From positions 1,240,001 through 1,304,000 of the forward strand of contig NZ_CP127161.1 in the NCBI RefSeq assembly GCF_030263895.1: a DNA stretch of 64,000 nt. The letters are read 5' to 3'. Below the pieces are notes generated by a model. The model was not told the DNA's origin, did not search any database, and saw only the letters and a program-made list of their open reading frames with translations. Both the position numbers and the translations under genes were made by a program. Below, in pieces: positions 9,603 to 17,308 of the stretch. The stretch's first letter is position 1. Every line of letters starts with the position of its first letter. The stretch comes from Proteiniborus sp. MB09-C3 (GTDB lineage Bacteria > Bacillota > Clostridia > Tissierellales > Proteiniboraceae).

Positions 9603-10925
9603 TTATACCTCCTTTTCTTTTTTTAATAGATTTATTATTATATCTTCTGCTGCTTTATGATTATTTTGTTTCATATAATAAAGCAACAGTTTGAGTACTA
9701 GTGTAATTTCTTCGTTTAATTTAATATTACTGAATTCATTTTCTAAGATACTCATTAAATTATGTAGCTTATCTATCCAGTTTGCTTGAATGTATAATTC
9801 TACTAAACTAGAAATAAATTTTTTATAAAGATTATGTTTTCCGCTTTTTTTTGATAAAGCTAAGGCTGCATTCAAATGTTTTTCAGAAGCTTCGTAGTTT
9901 TCTAAATATAAATATATATTAGATGTTTCATAATATATTTCAGGAAGATAAAATGAGTCTTCATTTACATAAGGAAGATTCATCATTACTTTGTCAAAAC
10001 ATTTAATCACTTTCTCTTTATCGTTTTTTGCTATGTAAATTTGTATTATGTTGATGTAAGCTACACAGATTTCATCAATGTCATTTTTTTCTTCTGATAT
10101 TTTTAATATTTCATTATAGCTTTTCAATGCTCTAGTATGCTTTCCAGTTCTAAAATGACAAACTCCCTCTAGCATTAGTACCTTTTTTAAATCTTTATTA
10201 CTGCTATCTTTAAAATATTTTTTTGCATTGTCTAAGGCTATCAAGCATTTATCAATTTCCAATAGATATTTATATCCCAGTGCTTTATTATAATAAAAAG
10301 CACCTTTATATTTATTTGGTATACTTTTTTGGCTTAACAACATATAGTCACATAAATTAATTGCTTCCTCATTTTTTCCTGTGATGATGCAGTTATATAC
10401 CAGCTTTAAAGCAAGCTTGTACCGTTCTTTCATATTTGGATAATCATAAGAAGCTTCTAAAGCCTTGAAATAATAATAATATTCCTTATTTAAATTATTT
10501 GAAATATAAAAAATATCTCCTAACAATTCATATATTTTTACTTTTTTATCTACTAAATCCCATTGATTTAAAAAAGCTTCTATTTCGTTTAGTTTTTCTG
10601 ATTCAATATAGAATTCTTTTTTAATTAAAATATTTTCTAGTTCCTCTATATATGTATCTGCTTTTTTCCTAGCATCATATCTCTCAGGGTTAAGTAGGTC
10701 TTCAGGCTTAATAAAAATACTTATATCTCTTTCATACATAATTTTATTCATGTTTTTAGCCATAATATTAGCTGCAGTATCATATAATACAGCTCTGTTG
10801 TTTTCAATAAGACTGATTAAGTTTCTAGTAATATCCTCACCGGCTATTTCATGCTGTCTTAATCCCAATTCTTTTCTTATTCGCTTTAAGTTTTCTCCTG
10901 CAGAAACTTCATTTTCATTTCTCAT
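9603..10925 (-). CDS. RRNPP-type HTH-TPR regulator, module 1
   Basis: A 440-residue cytoplasmic regulator. Residues about 7-60 are an XRE-type helix-turn-helix (AGENLKRIRKELGLRQHEIAG, split by the recognition helix ITRNLISLIENNRA). Residues about 110-440 are helical TPR-like repeats rich in Tyr and Lys, the peptide-binding part in this class. A longer ORF begins at 10976, but the ATG at 10925 has AAGGGCTGG upstream and matches the start of the paralogue at 12726; both are then 440 residues. Divergence between the two paralogues concentrates at residues about 195-300. It sits behind a promoter with a palindromic operator and is followed directly by its peptide gene. Confidence 0.85.
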   Translation of the reverse strand: MRNENEVSAGENLKRIRKELGLRQHEIAGEDITRNLISLIENNRAVLYDTAANIMAKNMNKIMYERDISIFIKPEDLLNPERYDARKKADTYIEELENILIKKEFYIESEKLNEIEAFLNQWDLVDKKVKIYELLGDIFYISNNLNKEYYYYFKALEASYDYPNMKERYKLALKLVYNCIITGKNEEAINLCDYMLLSQKSIPNKYKGAFYYNKALGYKYLLEIDKCLIALDNAKKYFKDSSNKDLKKVLMLEGVCHFRTGKHTRALKSYNEILKISEEKNDIDEICVAYINIIQIYIAKNDKEKVIKCFDKVMMNLPYVNEDSFYLPEIYYETSNIYLYLENYEASEKHLNAALALSKKSGKHNLYKKFISSLVELYIQANWIDKLHNLMSILENEFSNIKLNEEITLVLKLLLYYMKQNNHKAAEDIIINLLKKEKEV

Positions 10926-10966
10926 AAAGACCAGCCCTTTAACTTGAATATTTTTACCTTGAAATA

Positions 10967-11006
10967 AGGATACCATATAAAAAAAATAAAGTAAAGAGGT
11001 TTACTT
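10967..11006 (-). promoter_or_regulatory. Promoter and palindromic operator of module 1
   Basis: On the minus strand, TTTACT (10990-10995) and TATCCT (10967-10972) are spaced by 17 bases. The -35 lies in the palindrome AAGTAAA-N4-TTTACTT (10989-11006). The same arrangement, same spacing, is at 12767-12806. Autoregulation by the adjacent HTH protein is inferred. Confidence 0.7.
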
Positions 11007-11113
11007 ACATTTTTTTATGTTTTTCACTCTTTCGGCAATTTAAAAAACAAAATTTGTTACTATCCATTAAAATAGTGAAAGTAAAATTTATCAAATGTAC
11101 GTTACTTGATATA

Positions 11114-11147
11114 TAAAAAAATAAGCCTTACTTGAGTAAGGCCTATT
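11114..11147 (-). terminator. Terminator of peptide-signalling module 2
   Basis: Stem AATAAGCCTTAC with GTAAGGCCTATT (one mismatch), A-rich on the left side, which is T-rich in the minus-strand transcript. It parallels the terminator at 9274-9304. Confidence 0.75.
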
Positions 11148-11174
11148 TAGGAAAAATTTATATATTGTTAGGAT

Positions 11175-11210
11175 ATAAAGAATATGTATTGTTATATGGA
11201 TTTAGTACAG
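11175..11210 (-). repeat. 36-base block shared with 9329-9364
   Basis: Second copy of the 3'-untranslated block found behind the module 1 peptide gene. It lies 34 bases past the stop of the module 2 peptide gene and upstream of its terminator. Confidence 0.8.
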
Positions 11211-11244
11211 ATAGGTCTAATTAGCACCTAAACTTATAAATAGT

Positions 11245-11400
11245 TTAGTCTTTGGTAGGTTCTGGAAAAATCACACCATATGTGTTAACTGAATCTGGTC
11301 TAGTAGGTTCTGGGAATATAGGACCTGCAAAAGCTATGCTACTTAAATTACTAAGAATTATTACTAAGATTGATGATAATATAAGTATTTTCTTTTTCAT
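11245..11400 (-). CDS. Secreted signalling pro-peptide with two IFPEPT repeats
   Basis: A 51-residue ORF. Residues 1-25 are a signal peptide (MKKKILIL..., ending SIAFA) and the remaining 26 residues hold two units, GPIFPEPTRP and GVIFPEPTKD. It aligns with the module 1 precursor in position and in signal peptide. The start is 3 bases after the stop of the paralogous regulator, with AAAGGAGG inside that gene's end. The shared core is I-x-PEP-x-[RK], with N-PEPI in module 1 and F-PEPT in module 2, so the peptide has diverged together with the regulator's TPR region. It is probably the pheromone of the 11404-12726 regulator. Confidence 0.75.
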   Translation of the reverse strand: MKKKILILSSILVIILSNLSSIAFAGPIFPEPTRPDSVNTYGVIFPEPTKD

Positions 11401-11403
11401 AGA

Positions 11404-12726
11404 CTATCCCTCCTTTTCTTTTTGTAATAAGTTGGTTATTATAATTTCAGTTGCTTTATGATCATCTTGGCTTACATAATAAAGCAACAGTTTAAGTACC
11501 AGTATAAATTCTTCGTTTAATTTAATATTGTAAATTTTATCTTCTAAGGAATTCATTAAATCACGTAGTTTATCTAACCAATTTGCTTGAATGTATAAAT
11601 CTATTAAAGTAGAAACAAACTTTTTATAAAGATTGTGGTTCTCGCTTTTTTGGGATAAAGCTAGGGCTGCATTCAAATATTTTTCAGAAGCTTCATAGTT
11701 CTCTAAGTATAAATATATATTAGATGTTTCATAATATATTTCTGGAAGATAAAATGAATCTTCATTTACATAAGGAAGGTTCGACATTACTTTATCAAAA
11801 TATTTAATTACTTGTTCTTTATCGTTTTTTGCTATGTATACCTGTATTATGTTAATGTAAGTCACGCAGGTTTCATCGGCAATATTCTTTCCTTCTAATA
11901 TTTTCAATAATTCATTGTAGCTTTTTAATGCTTTACTATAATTTTTAGTTGTATAATAACAGATGCCCTCTAATATTAGAACTTTCTTTAAATCCATATT
12001 GTTTTTATAAGTAAAATGTTTTTTTGCATTTTTTAATGCCTCTAAAGATTTATCAATTTCTTCTAATTTACCATGAACTAAAGCTATATCATAATAAAAA
12101 ACTCCCTTAAATCTATCAGGAATATCTTTTTCATTTAACAGCATATAGTTGCATAAGTTAATTACCTCCTCATTTTTGTCTGTGACAACACAGTTATATA
12201 CTAGCTTTAAAGCTAGCTTGTACCTTTTTTTCATATTTGGATAATCATAAGAAGCTTCTAAGGCCTTGAAATAATAATAATATTCTCTATTCAAATTATT
12301 TGAAATATAAAAAATATCTCCTAACAATTCATATATTCTTACTTTTTTATCTACCAAATCCCATTGATTTAAAAAAGCTTCTATTTCATTTAGCTTTTCT
12401 GGTTCAATATTGAATTTTTTTTCGATTAAAATATTTTCTAATTTTTCTATATATGTATTAGCTTTTTTCCTAGCGTTATATCTTTCAGGGTTAAGTAGGT
12501 CCTCTGGTTTAATAAAAATATTTATATCTCTTTCATACATAATTTTATTCATGTTTTTAGCTATAATATTGGCTGCAGTATCATATAATATGGCTCTGTT
12601 ATTTTCAATAAGACTGATTAAGTTTCTAGTAATATCCTCACCGGCTATTTCATGCTGTCTTAATCCCAATTCTTTTCTTATTCGTTTTAAATTCTCTCCA
12701 GCAGAAACCTTATTTTCATTTCTCAT
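11404..12726 (-). CDS. RRNPP-type HTH-TPR regulator, module 2
   Basis: A 440-residue paralogue of the regulator at 9603-10925. The HTH (residues 7-60) is almost identical, including ITRNLISLIENNRA. The first 190 and last 140 residues differ little, but residues about 195-300 differ a lot (for example NEKDIPDRFKGVFYYDIALV here against SQKSIPNKYKGAFYYNKALG). That stretch would lie in the TPR groove, consistent with a changed peptide ligand. The ATG follows AAGGGCTGG. Promoter and operator are the same as in module 1, so both proteins could bind both promoters. The unit looks like a tandem duplication of about 1.8 kb. Confidence 0.85.
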   Translation of the reverse strand: MRNENKVSAGENLKRIRKELGLRQHEIAGEDITRNLISLIENNRAILYDTAANIIAKNMNKIMYERDINIFIKPEDLLNPERYNARKKANTYIEKLENILIEKKFNIEPEKLNEIEAFLNQWDLVDKKVRIYELLGDIFYISNNLNREYYYYFKALEASYDYPNMKKRYKLALKLVYNCVVTDKNEEVINLCNYMLLNEKDIPDRFKGVFYYDIALVHGKLEEIDKSLEALKNAKKHFTYKNNMDLKKVLILEGICYYTTKNYSKALKSYNELLKILEGKNIADETCVTYINIIQVYIAKNDKEQVIKYFDKVMSNLPYVNEDSFYLPEIYYETSNIYLYLENYEASEKYLNAALALSQKSENHNLYKKFVSTLIDLYIQANWLDKLRDLMNSLEDKIYNIKLNEEFILVLKLLLYYVSQDDHKATEIIITNLLQKEKEG

Positions 12727-12766
12727 AAAGACCAGCCCTTCAATTTGAAATTATTACCTTGAAACA

Positions 12767-12806
12767 AGAATACCATATAGAGAAAATAAAGTAAAGGGGT
12801 TTACTT
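12767..12806 (-). promoter_or_regulatory. Promoter and palindromic operator of module 2
   Basis: Minus-strand TTTACT (12790-12795), 17-base spacer and TATTCT (12767-12772), with the palindrome AAGTAAA-N4-TTTACTT at 12789-12806 covering the -35. The surrounding 60 bases closely match the module 1 promoter. Confidence 0.7.
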
Positions 12807-12936
12807 GCATTTTTTTAGGTTTTTCAGTCTTTTTTTTACTTTTAATTAATATTATTAATAGAATAAAAGATTTAGATTTATAGAATTGCATTTATTCTTG
12901 TATAACTTGGAATATAATGGGGAGGGAGAGTATACA

Positions 12937-13929
12937 TTGAAGGACAAAATCAGAGTTGGGATTGTTGGATACGGCAAACTAGGCAGGGGAGTAGAGATCG
13001 CTATTAAACAAAATACAGATATGGAATTAGTAGTTATATTTACTAGAAGACCTGTAAATTCTATAAGAAGCTATGATGAGGATATAAAGATTTTAGATGT
13101 CAACATATCAAATGATTATGTAAACGACATAGATGTTATGATTTTATGTGGAGGCTCTGCCACAGATCTTCCAATACAAGGTCCTTATTTTGCAAGCATG
13201 TACAATACAGTTGATAGTTATGACAATCATGGGAATATTCCAGAATACTTAAATGCTATGAATAAAGCCTCTATGGCTAGGGGCAAGACTAGCGCTGTAT
13301 GCATAGGGTGGGATCCAGGACTATTTTCAATGAATAGAGTTTTATTTGATTCTATCCTGTCAAGTGGAATAACATATACATTTTGGGGGCCAGGTGTTAG
13401 TCAAGGCCATTCAGATGCCATAAGAAGAATAGCAGGAGTCAAAAATGCAGTTCAGTATACTATTCCTAATGAGGAAGTAGTTAGAAAAATAAGAAGTGGA
13501 GAGACTCTCAAATTAGCTACTAGAGATAGACATGTTAGATGGTGCTATGTAGCAGTTGACAAAGGAGCAGATAAAAATAAAATTGAAAATGAAATTAAAG
13601 TAATGCCTAATTACTTTGCTGATTATGATACTAAAGTAATATTTATTGATGAAGAAGAAATACAAAAAGATCACTCCAAAACGTTTCATGGAGGTTTTGT
13701 CATCAGAAATGGGAGAACAGGAGAAGATTGTTCTACTAATCATGTATTAGAATTTTCTTTAAAACTAGACAGCAATTCTGAATTTACTGCCAGCATATTA
13801 GTAGCATATGCAAGGGCTGTGTATCGATTAAACAAAGAAGGGAATGTTGGAGCGAAGACTGTTTTTGATATACCATTAAGCTATATAACTGATAAATCTA
13901 TAGCAGATTTGTGTAAAAATCAGCTGTGA
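12937..13929 (+). CDS. ddh: meso-Diaminopimelate D-dehydrogenase
   Basis: NADPH-dependent reductive amination of tetrahydrodipicolinate straight to meso-diaminopimelate, for lysine and cell wall synthesis. The protein opens with IRVGIVGYGKLGRGVE (Rossmann nucleotide site), then CGGSATDLP, DSYDNHG, CIGWDPGLFSMNR, FWGPGVSQGHSDAIRRI and TNHVLEFSL, all features of the family. An ATG exists at 12886, but GGGAGGGAGA lies 7 bases before a TTG at 12937 and a start there gives 330 residues, the usual length. It is a single gene, divergent from the signalling modules. Confidence 0.9.
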   Translation: MKDKIRVGIVGYGKLGRGVEIAIKQNTDMELVVIFTRRPVNSIRSYDEDIKILDVNISNDYVNDIDVMILCGGSATDLPIQGPYFASMYNTVDSYDNHGNIPEYLNAMNKASMARGKTSAVCIGWDPGLFSMNRVLFDSILSSGITYTFWGPGVSQGHSDAIRRIAGVKNAVQYTIPNEEVVRKIRSGETLKLATRDRHVRWCYVAVDKGADKNKIENEIKVMPNYFADYDTKVIFIDEEEIQKDHSKTFHGGFVIRNGRTGEDCSTNHVLEFSLKLDSNSEFTASILVAYARAVYRLNKEGNVGAKTVFDIPLSYITDKSIADLCKNQL

Positions 13930-14117
13930 AGCTATAAATTTCTTTCAGTTTTATTAATATTTAATTTTTAAAATATAGAAAGATTTTTTCAAAACTAGAT
14001 ACAGGAAAATAGTATTTTAAATCTCAATAATTGTTCTAATAGTAGTTTTACTGGTAAAACCTTATCAGATCGTAAAGCATTACTGTGAAAGAAAAATATA
14101 ATAACTAAAAAAATTCA

Positions 14118-14157
14118 AAAGGCCTCTTTGGATTATTATGATCTAAAGAGGCCTTTT
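14118..14157 (-). terminator. Terminator of the 64-residue gene
   Basis: A 16-base stem (AAAGGCCTCTTTGGAT with ATCTAAAGAGGCCTTT) with the stop codon of the minus-strand gene in its loop. The minus-strand transcript continues into a T-rich tail (14105-14120). Confidence 0.85.
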
Positions 14158-14330
14158 TCTGGCTCATATGGATCTTCTTCATAGTCGAACTCAGTTTTTT
14201 TCTTGGTTGCTTTGTTAGTAAAGACTTTATATTTATTATTATTTCTGCTCATGTTTTTTAATCTATCATAATCGTCCTCTTCATAATCAAATGTTGTCTT
14301 AAAAAAACTATTTTTTTTAATGATAATCAC
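14136..14330 (-). CDS. Small hypothetical protein with two FDYEED repeats
   Basis: A 64-residue, highly charged protein I do not recognise. It contains two related units, TTFDYEEDDYDRLKN and TEFDYEEDPYEPEKG, separated by a basic linker (NKYKVFTNKATKKK). A proper terminator overlaps its stop codon, which supports a real gene. The start is a GTG preceded by GGAAAGG, spaced only 2 bases, so the exact start is uncertain. There is no signal peptide or membrane segment. Confidence 0.5.
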   Translation of the reverse strand: MIIIKKNSFFKTTFDYEEDDYDRLKNMSRNNNKYKVFTNKATKKKTEFDYEEDPYEPEKGLFRS

Positions 14331-14532
14331 GACCTTTCCAATATTGAATAATTAAAATATAGATTTGAAGATTTTAGCACATCTCACAATATTATATTAT
14401 CACATACAGCTTATCCTGTCTAAGGATACTAAAATAAGTTGCTGTTAAACTAAAAGTCACTACTTGTTTCTCATTATAAACACATTTAAAACATCAAATC
14501 ATAGCAGAAAGAAAAAATCTTGAATAAAAAAG

Positions 14533-14586
14533 TTGACCATTGGTCATTATGATGCTATAATCATATTCATGATTGACCGATGGTCA
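14533..14586 (+). promoter_or_regulatory. Promoter with two TetR-type operators
   Basis: TTGACC (14533-14538), 17 bases, TATAAT (14556-14561). Perfect palindromes TGACCATTGGTCA (14534-14546, over the -35) and TGACCGATGGTCA (14574-14586, just after the start point) flank the -10. They are probably bound by the TetR protein encoded next, which would control itself and the export operon. Confidence 0.85.
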
Positions 14587-14606
14587 TTTTAAAAGGAGGT
14601 ATTTGA

Positions 14607-15188
14607 TTGGTGTCAAAGGTTGAAAACAATAAAAAGCAAAAGGAAAGCTCTCTATATGACGCTGCCTATAACTTATTTACTACAAAAGGAATAAATGATA
14701 CAGCCATTAGCGATATAGTTAAAAAGGCGGGAGTAGCTAAGGGGACCTTTTACCTGTACTTTAAAGATAAATATGACATATTAGATAGAATTATTTTAAA
14801 CAAAAGTGCTCATGTGTTAAGCAAAGCTATTAATCAAACTAAGGTAATGGCATTCGAAAACTTTGAAGAGGAGCTTCTATACTTTATAGATTACATTATT
14901 GAATATTTTAAAAGTGAAAGGCTGATGCTCAAGCTAATATATAAAAATTTATCCTGGGGAGTATTCAAAAAAGCTTATAAGGACTATGAAGAAGTATATG
15001 AAATATACAGCATGTTTGAGAGAGGATATGAAAAAACACAGCTGTCTAAGAATGAAATAGAAAAGATGTTATTTATGATTATAGAGCTAACAGGCTCAGT
15101 ATGCTATAGTTCCATAATATTAAAGGAACCTGATGATATAGATGAAATGAAGCCAATTCTTTTTGATACCATAAAGAAAATTATTTAG
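14607..15188 (+). CDS. TetR family regulator
   Basis: A 193-residue repressor. The N-terminal HTH is standard: LYDAAYNLFTTKGINDTAISDIV, then KKAGVAKGTFYLYFKDKYDIL. The C-terminal 130 residues are helical and would bind an unknown ligand. AAAGGAGG is 7 bases before a TTG at 14607 (a GTG follows at 14610). It is first in an operon with an MMPL transporter and a heptad-repeat protein, behind two palindromic operators. Confidence 0.9.
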   Translation: MVSKVENNKKQKESSLYDAAYNLFTTKGINDTAISDIVKKAGVAKGTFYLYFKDKYDILDRIILNKSAHVLSKAINQTKVMAFENFEEELLYFIDYIIEYFKSERLMLKLIYKNLSWGVFKKAYKDYEEVYEIYSMFERGYEKTQLSKNEIEKMLFMIIELTGSVCYSSIILKEPDDIDEMKPILFDTIKKII

Positions 15189-15199
15189 GAGATGATTAC

Positions 15200-17308
15200 A
15201 TGAACAAATTTGGCCTTTTTGTAGCAAAGCATAGAAAATTGGTTCTAATAATTGCTACAGTACTATTGCTGCCAGCCATATATGGGGCAGTTATGACAAA
15301 GATTAACTACGATATTTTAACCTATTTGCCTAAGAGCCTGGAATCAGTACAGGGTCAGGAAATACTGAACAATGTATTTAACAGCTCTGCAACAGGTATG
15401 CTAGTAATCGAAAACATGGAAGCAAAAGATGTAGTAAAGGTAAAGGATAAAATATCTAAGGTAAATGGTGTGGAAAATGTAGTATGGATAGATGATTTTG
15501 TAGATATTTCCATACCAAAGGAAATTTTACCAGATGAACTAAAGGAAATGTTCTACAGGGAGAATTCTACTTTGTTAATGATAAAATTTAGCAACGAATC
15601 ATCATCAGCTGTAACTCAGCAAGCCATAGTAGATATAAGAAGTATGCTAAACAAACAATGTTTCTTGAGTGGAATGTCAGCAGTATTAAAGGATACTGTA
15701 GATTTAGCAGACAAACAAATGCCAATTTATGTGCTATTAGCTGTAGCATTGGCAACTATAGTATTGATGCTAACACTAGAATCTACAATTGTACCATTTA
15801 TAATACTAATAAGCATAGGATATGCCATACTGTATAATTTTGGAACCAATTTAATCTTTGGAGAAATATCTTATATAACTCAATCCTTGGCAGCAGTATT
15901 GCAACTAGGAGTTACTATGGATTATTCCATATTCCTGCTTCATAGATACGAAGAAGAATGCAAAAGCATAGAAGACAAGAACCAAGCAATGGCAAAAGCC
16001 ATAGCGAAAACAGCTTCTTCTATAGTAGGCAGCTCTATGACGACAGTAGCTGGCTTCTTGGCCATAGCTGTTATGGAATTAACCATAGGAAAAGATATAG
16101 GTTTTGTAATGGCTAAGGGAGTACTGTTTGGAGTATTATCTGTGCTAACTGTACTACCTGCATTTATATTAACCTTTGACAAAGCTATAAATCGTTTCAA
16201 CCATGGTACAATACTGCCAGAGTTTAGAGGATTGGCACAATTAGTTACTAAGCATTATAAAGTGTTAATACTTTTAGCTATATTAATATTCTTTCCAGCT
16301 TTCTATGGAGAGAAAAATAACGACATCTATTATAATCTAGATGAATCTTTACCAGATGATATGGAATCTATAGTAGCATTTAGAAAGCTTAAAGACGACT
16401 ACAATATGATGACAACACATATGGTGCTACTATCAAAAGATGTGCCCAATTATGAAATAAAGAAGATGATAGGAGAAATTGAAAAGGTAGAAGGAATAGA
16501 AAGCGTGTTATCTTATCAAAAGCTAATAGGACCAAGTATACCAGAGAGCTTCATACCATCTTCGATAAAGGATAGGTTTGAACAAGGGGATTACAAACAA
16601 ATACTTATTAATTCTAAGTTTAAAGCAGCAACAGAAGAAGAAAATGCTCAAATAGAAATGATAGATAGAATAGTTAAGAAATACGACAAAACAGCTATAT
16701 TGACAGGAGAAGGAGTACTTACAAAGGATCTAGTGGATATAGCAGATAAAGACTTTAAAAGAGTGAATTCCTTATCTACACTAGCTGTATTTGCCATAAT
16801 CCTAATGGTATTTACATCATTATTTATACCGTTATTTCTGATAATCCTAATAATGTTAGCTATATTCATCAATATGAGTATTCCTTACTATTTAGGACAT
16901 TCTATACCATTTATAGCAAGTATAGTGATAGGATCAATCCAGCTTGGAGCGACAGTAGACTATGCCATATTGCTGACTACTAGGTTTAGAGAAGAGCTAA
17001 GAAATGGTCATGATAAATTTAAAGCCATGGAGATAACTGTGAGGGAATCTTCAAAATCTATTATTACCAGTGGTTTAACTTTCTTTGCATCTACTGTTGG
17101 AGTAGCGATTATATCTGAAATCGAGATTATAAAAAGCTTAAGCTCCATGATAGCAAGAGGAGCATTAATCAGTACAGGTGTAATATTGTTTATCCTGCCT
17201 GGAGTACTGATAGCCGGTGAAGGACTTATAAGAGCTACATCTAAAAACTGGAATAATAGTATAAAGAAAAAGATAGGGGAAGGAATGATAGCATATGAAA
17301 ACAAATAG
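15200..17308 (+). CDS. MMPL/RND family transporter
   Basis: A 702-residue membrane protein of the RND superfamily, MMPL branch, with two repeats. Each repeat has one N-terminal transmembrane segment, an extracellular loop (about residues 35-170 and 375-520) and five further segments. The sterol-sensing-like part of the first contains QLGVTMDYSIFLLHRYEEE and of the second QLGATVDYAILLTTRFREE, where the membrane Asp residues drive proton-coupled export. It follows tetR by 11 bases and overlaps the next gene by 14 bases. The cargo is unknown; lipids or hydrophobic compounds are typical. Confidence 0.85.
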   Translation: MNKFGLFVAKHRKLVLIIATVLLLPAIYGAVMTKINYDILTYLPKSLESVQGQEILNNVFNSSATGMLVIENMEAKDVVKVKDKISKVNGVENVVWIDDFVDISIPKEILPDELKEMFYRENSTLLMIKFSNESSSAVTQQAIVDIRSMLNKQCFLSGMSAVLKDTVDLADKQMPIYVLLAVALATIVLMLTLESTIVPFIILISIGYAILYNFGTNLIFGEISYITQSLAAVLQLGVTMDYSIFLLHRYEEECKSIEDKNQAMAKAIAKTASSIVGSSMTTVAGFLAIAVMELTIGKDIGFVMAKGVLFGVLSVLTVLPAFILTFDKAINRFNHGTILPEFRGLAQLVTKHYKVLILLAILIFFPAFYGEKNNDIYYNLDESLPDDMESIVAFRKLKDDYNMMTTHMVLLSKDVPNYEIKKMIGEIEKVEGIESVLSYQKLIGPSIPESFIPSSIKDRFEQGDYKQILINSKFKAATEEENAQIEMIDRIVKKYDKTAILTGEGVLTKDLVDIADKDFKRVNSLSTLAVFAIILMVFTSLFIPLFLIILIMLAIFINMSIPYYLGHSIPFIASIVIGSIQLGATVDYAILLTTRFREELRNGHDKFKAMEITVRESSKSIITSGLTFFASTVGVAIISEIEIIKSLSSMIARGALISTGVILFILPGVLIAGEGLIRATSKNWNNSIKKKIGEGMIAYENK

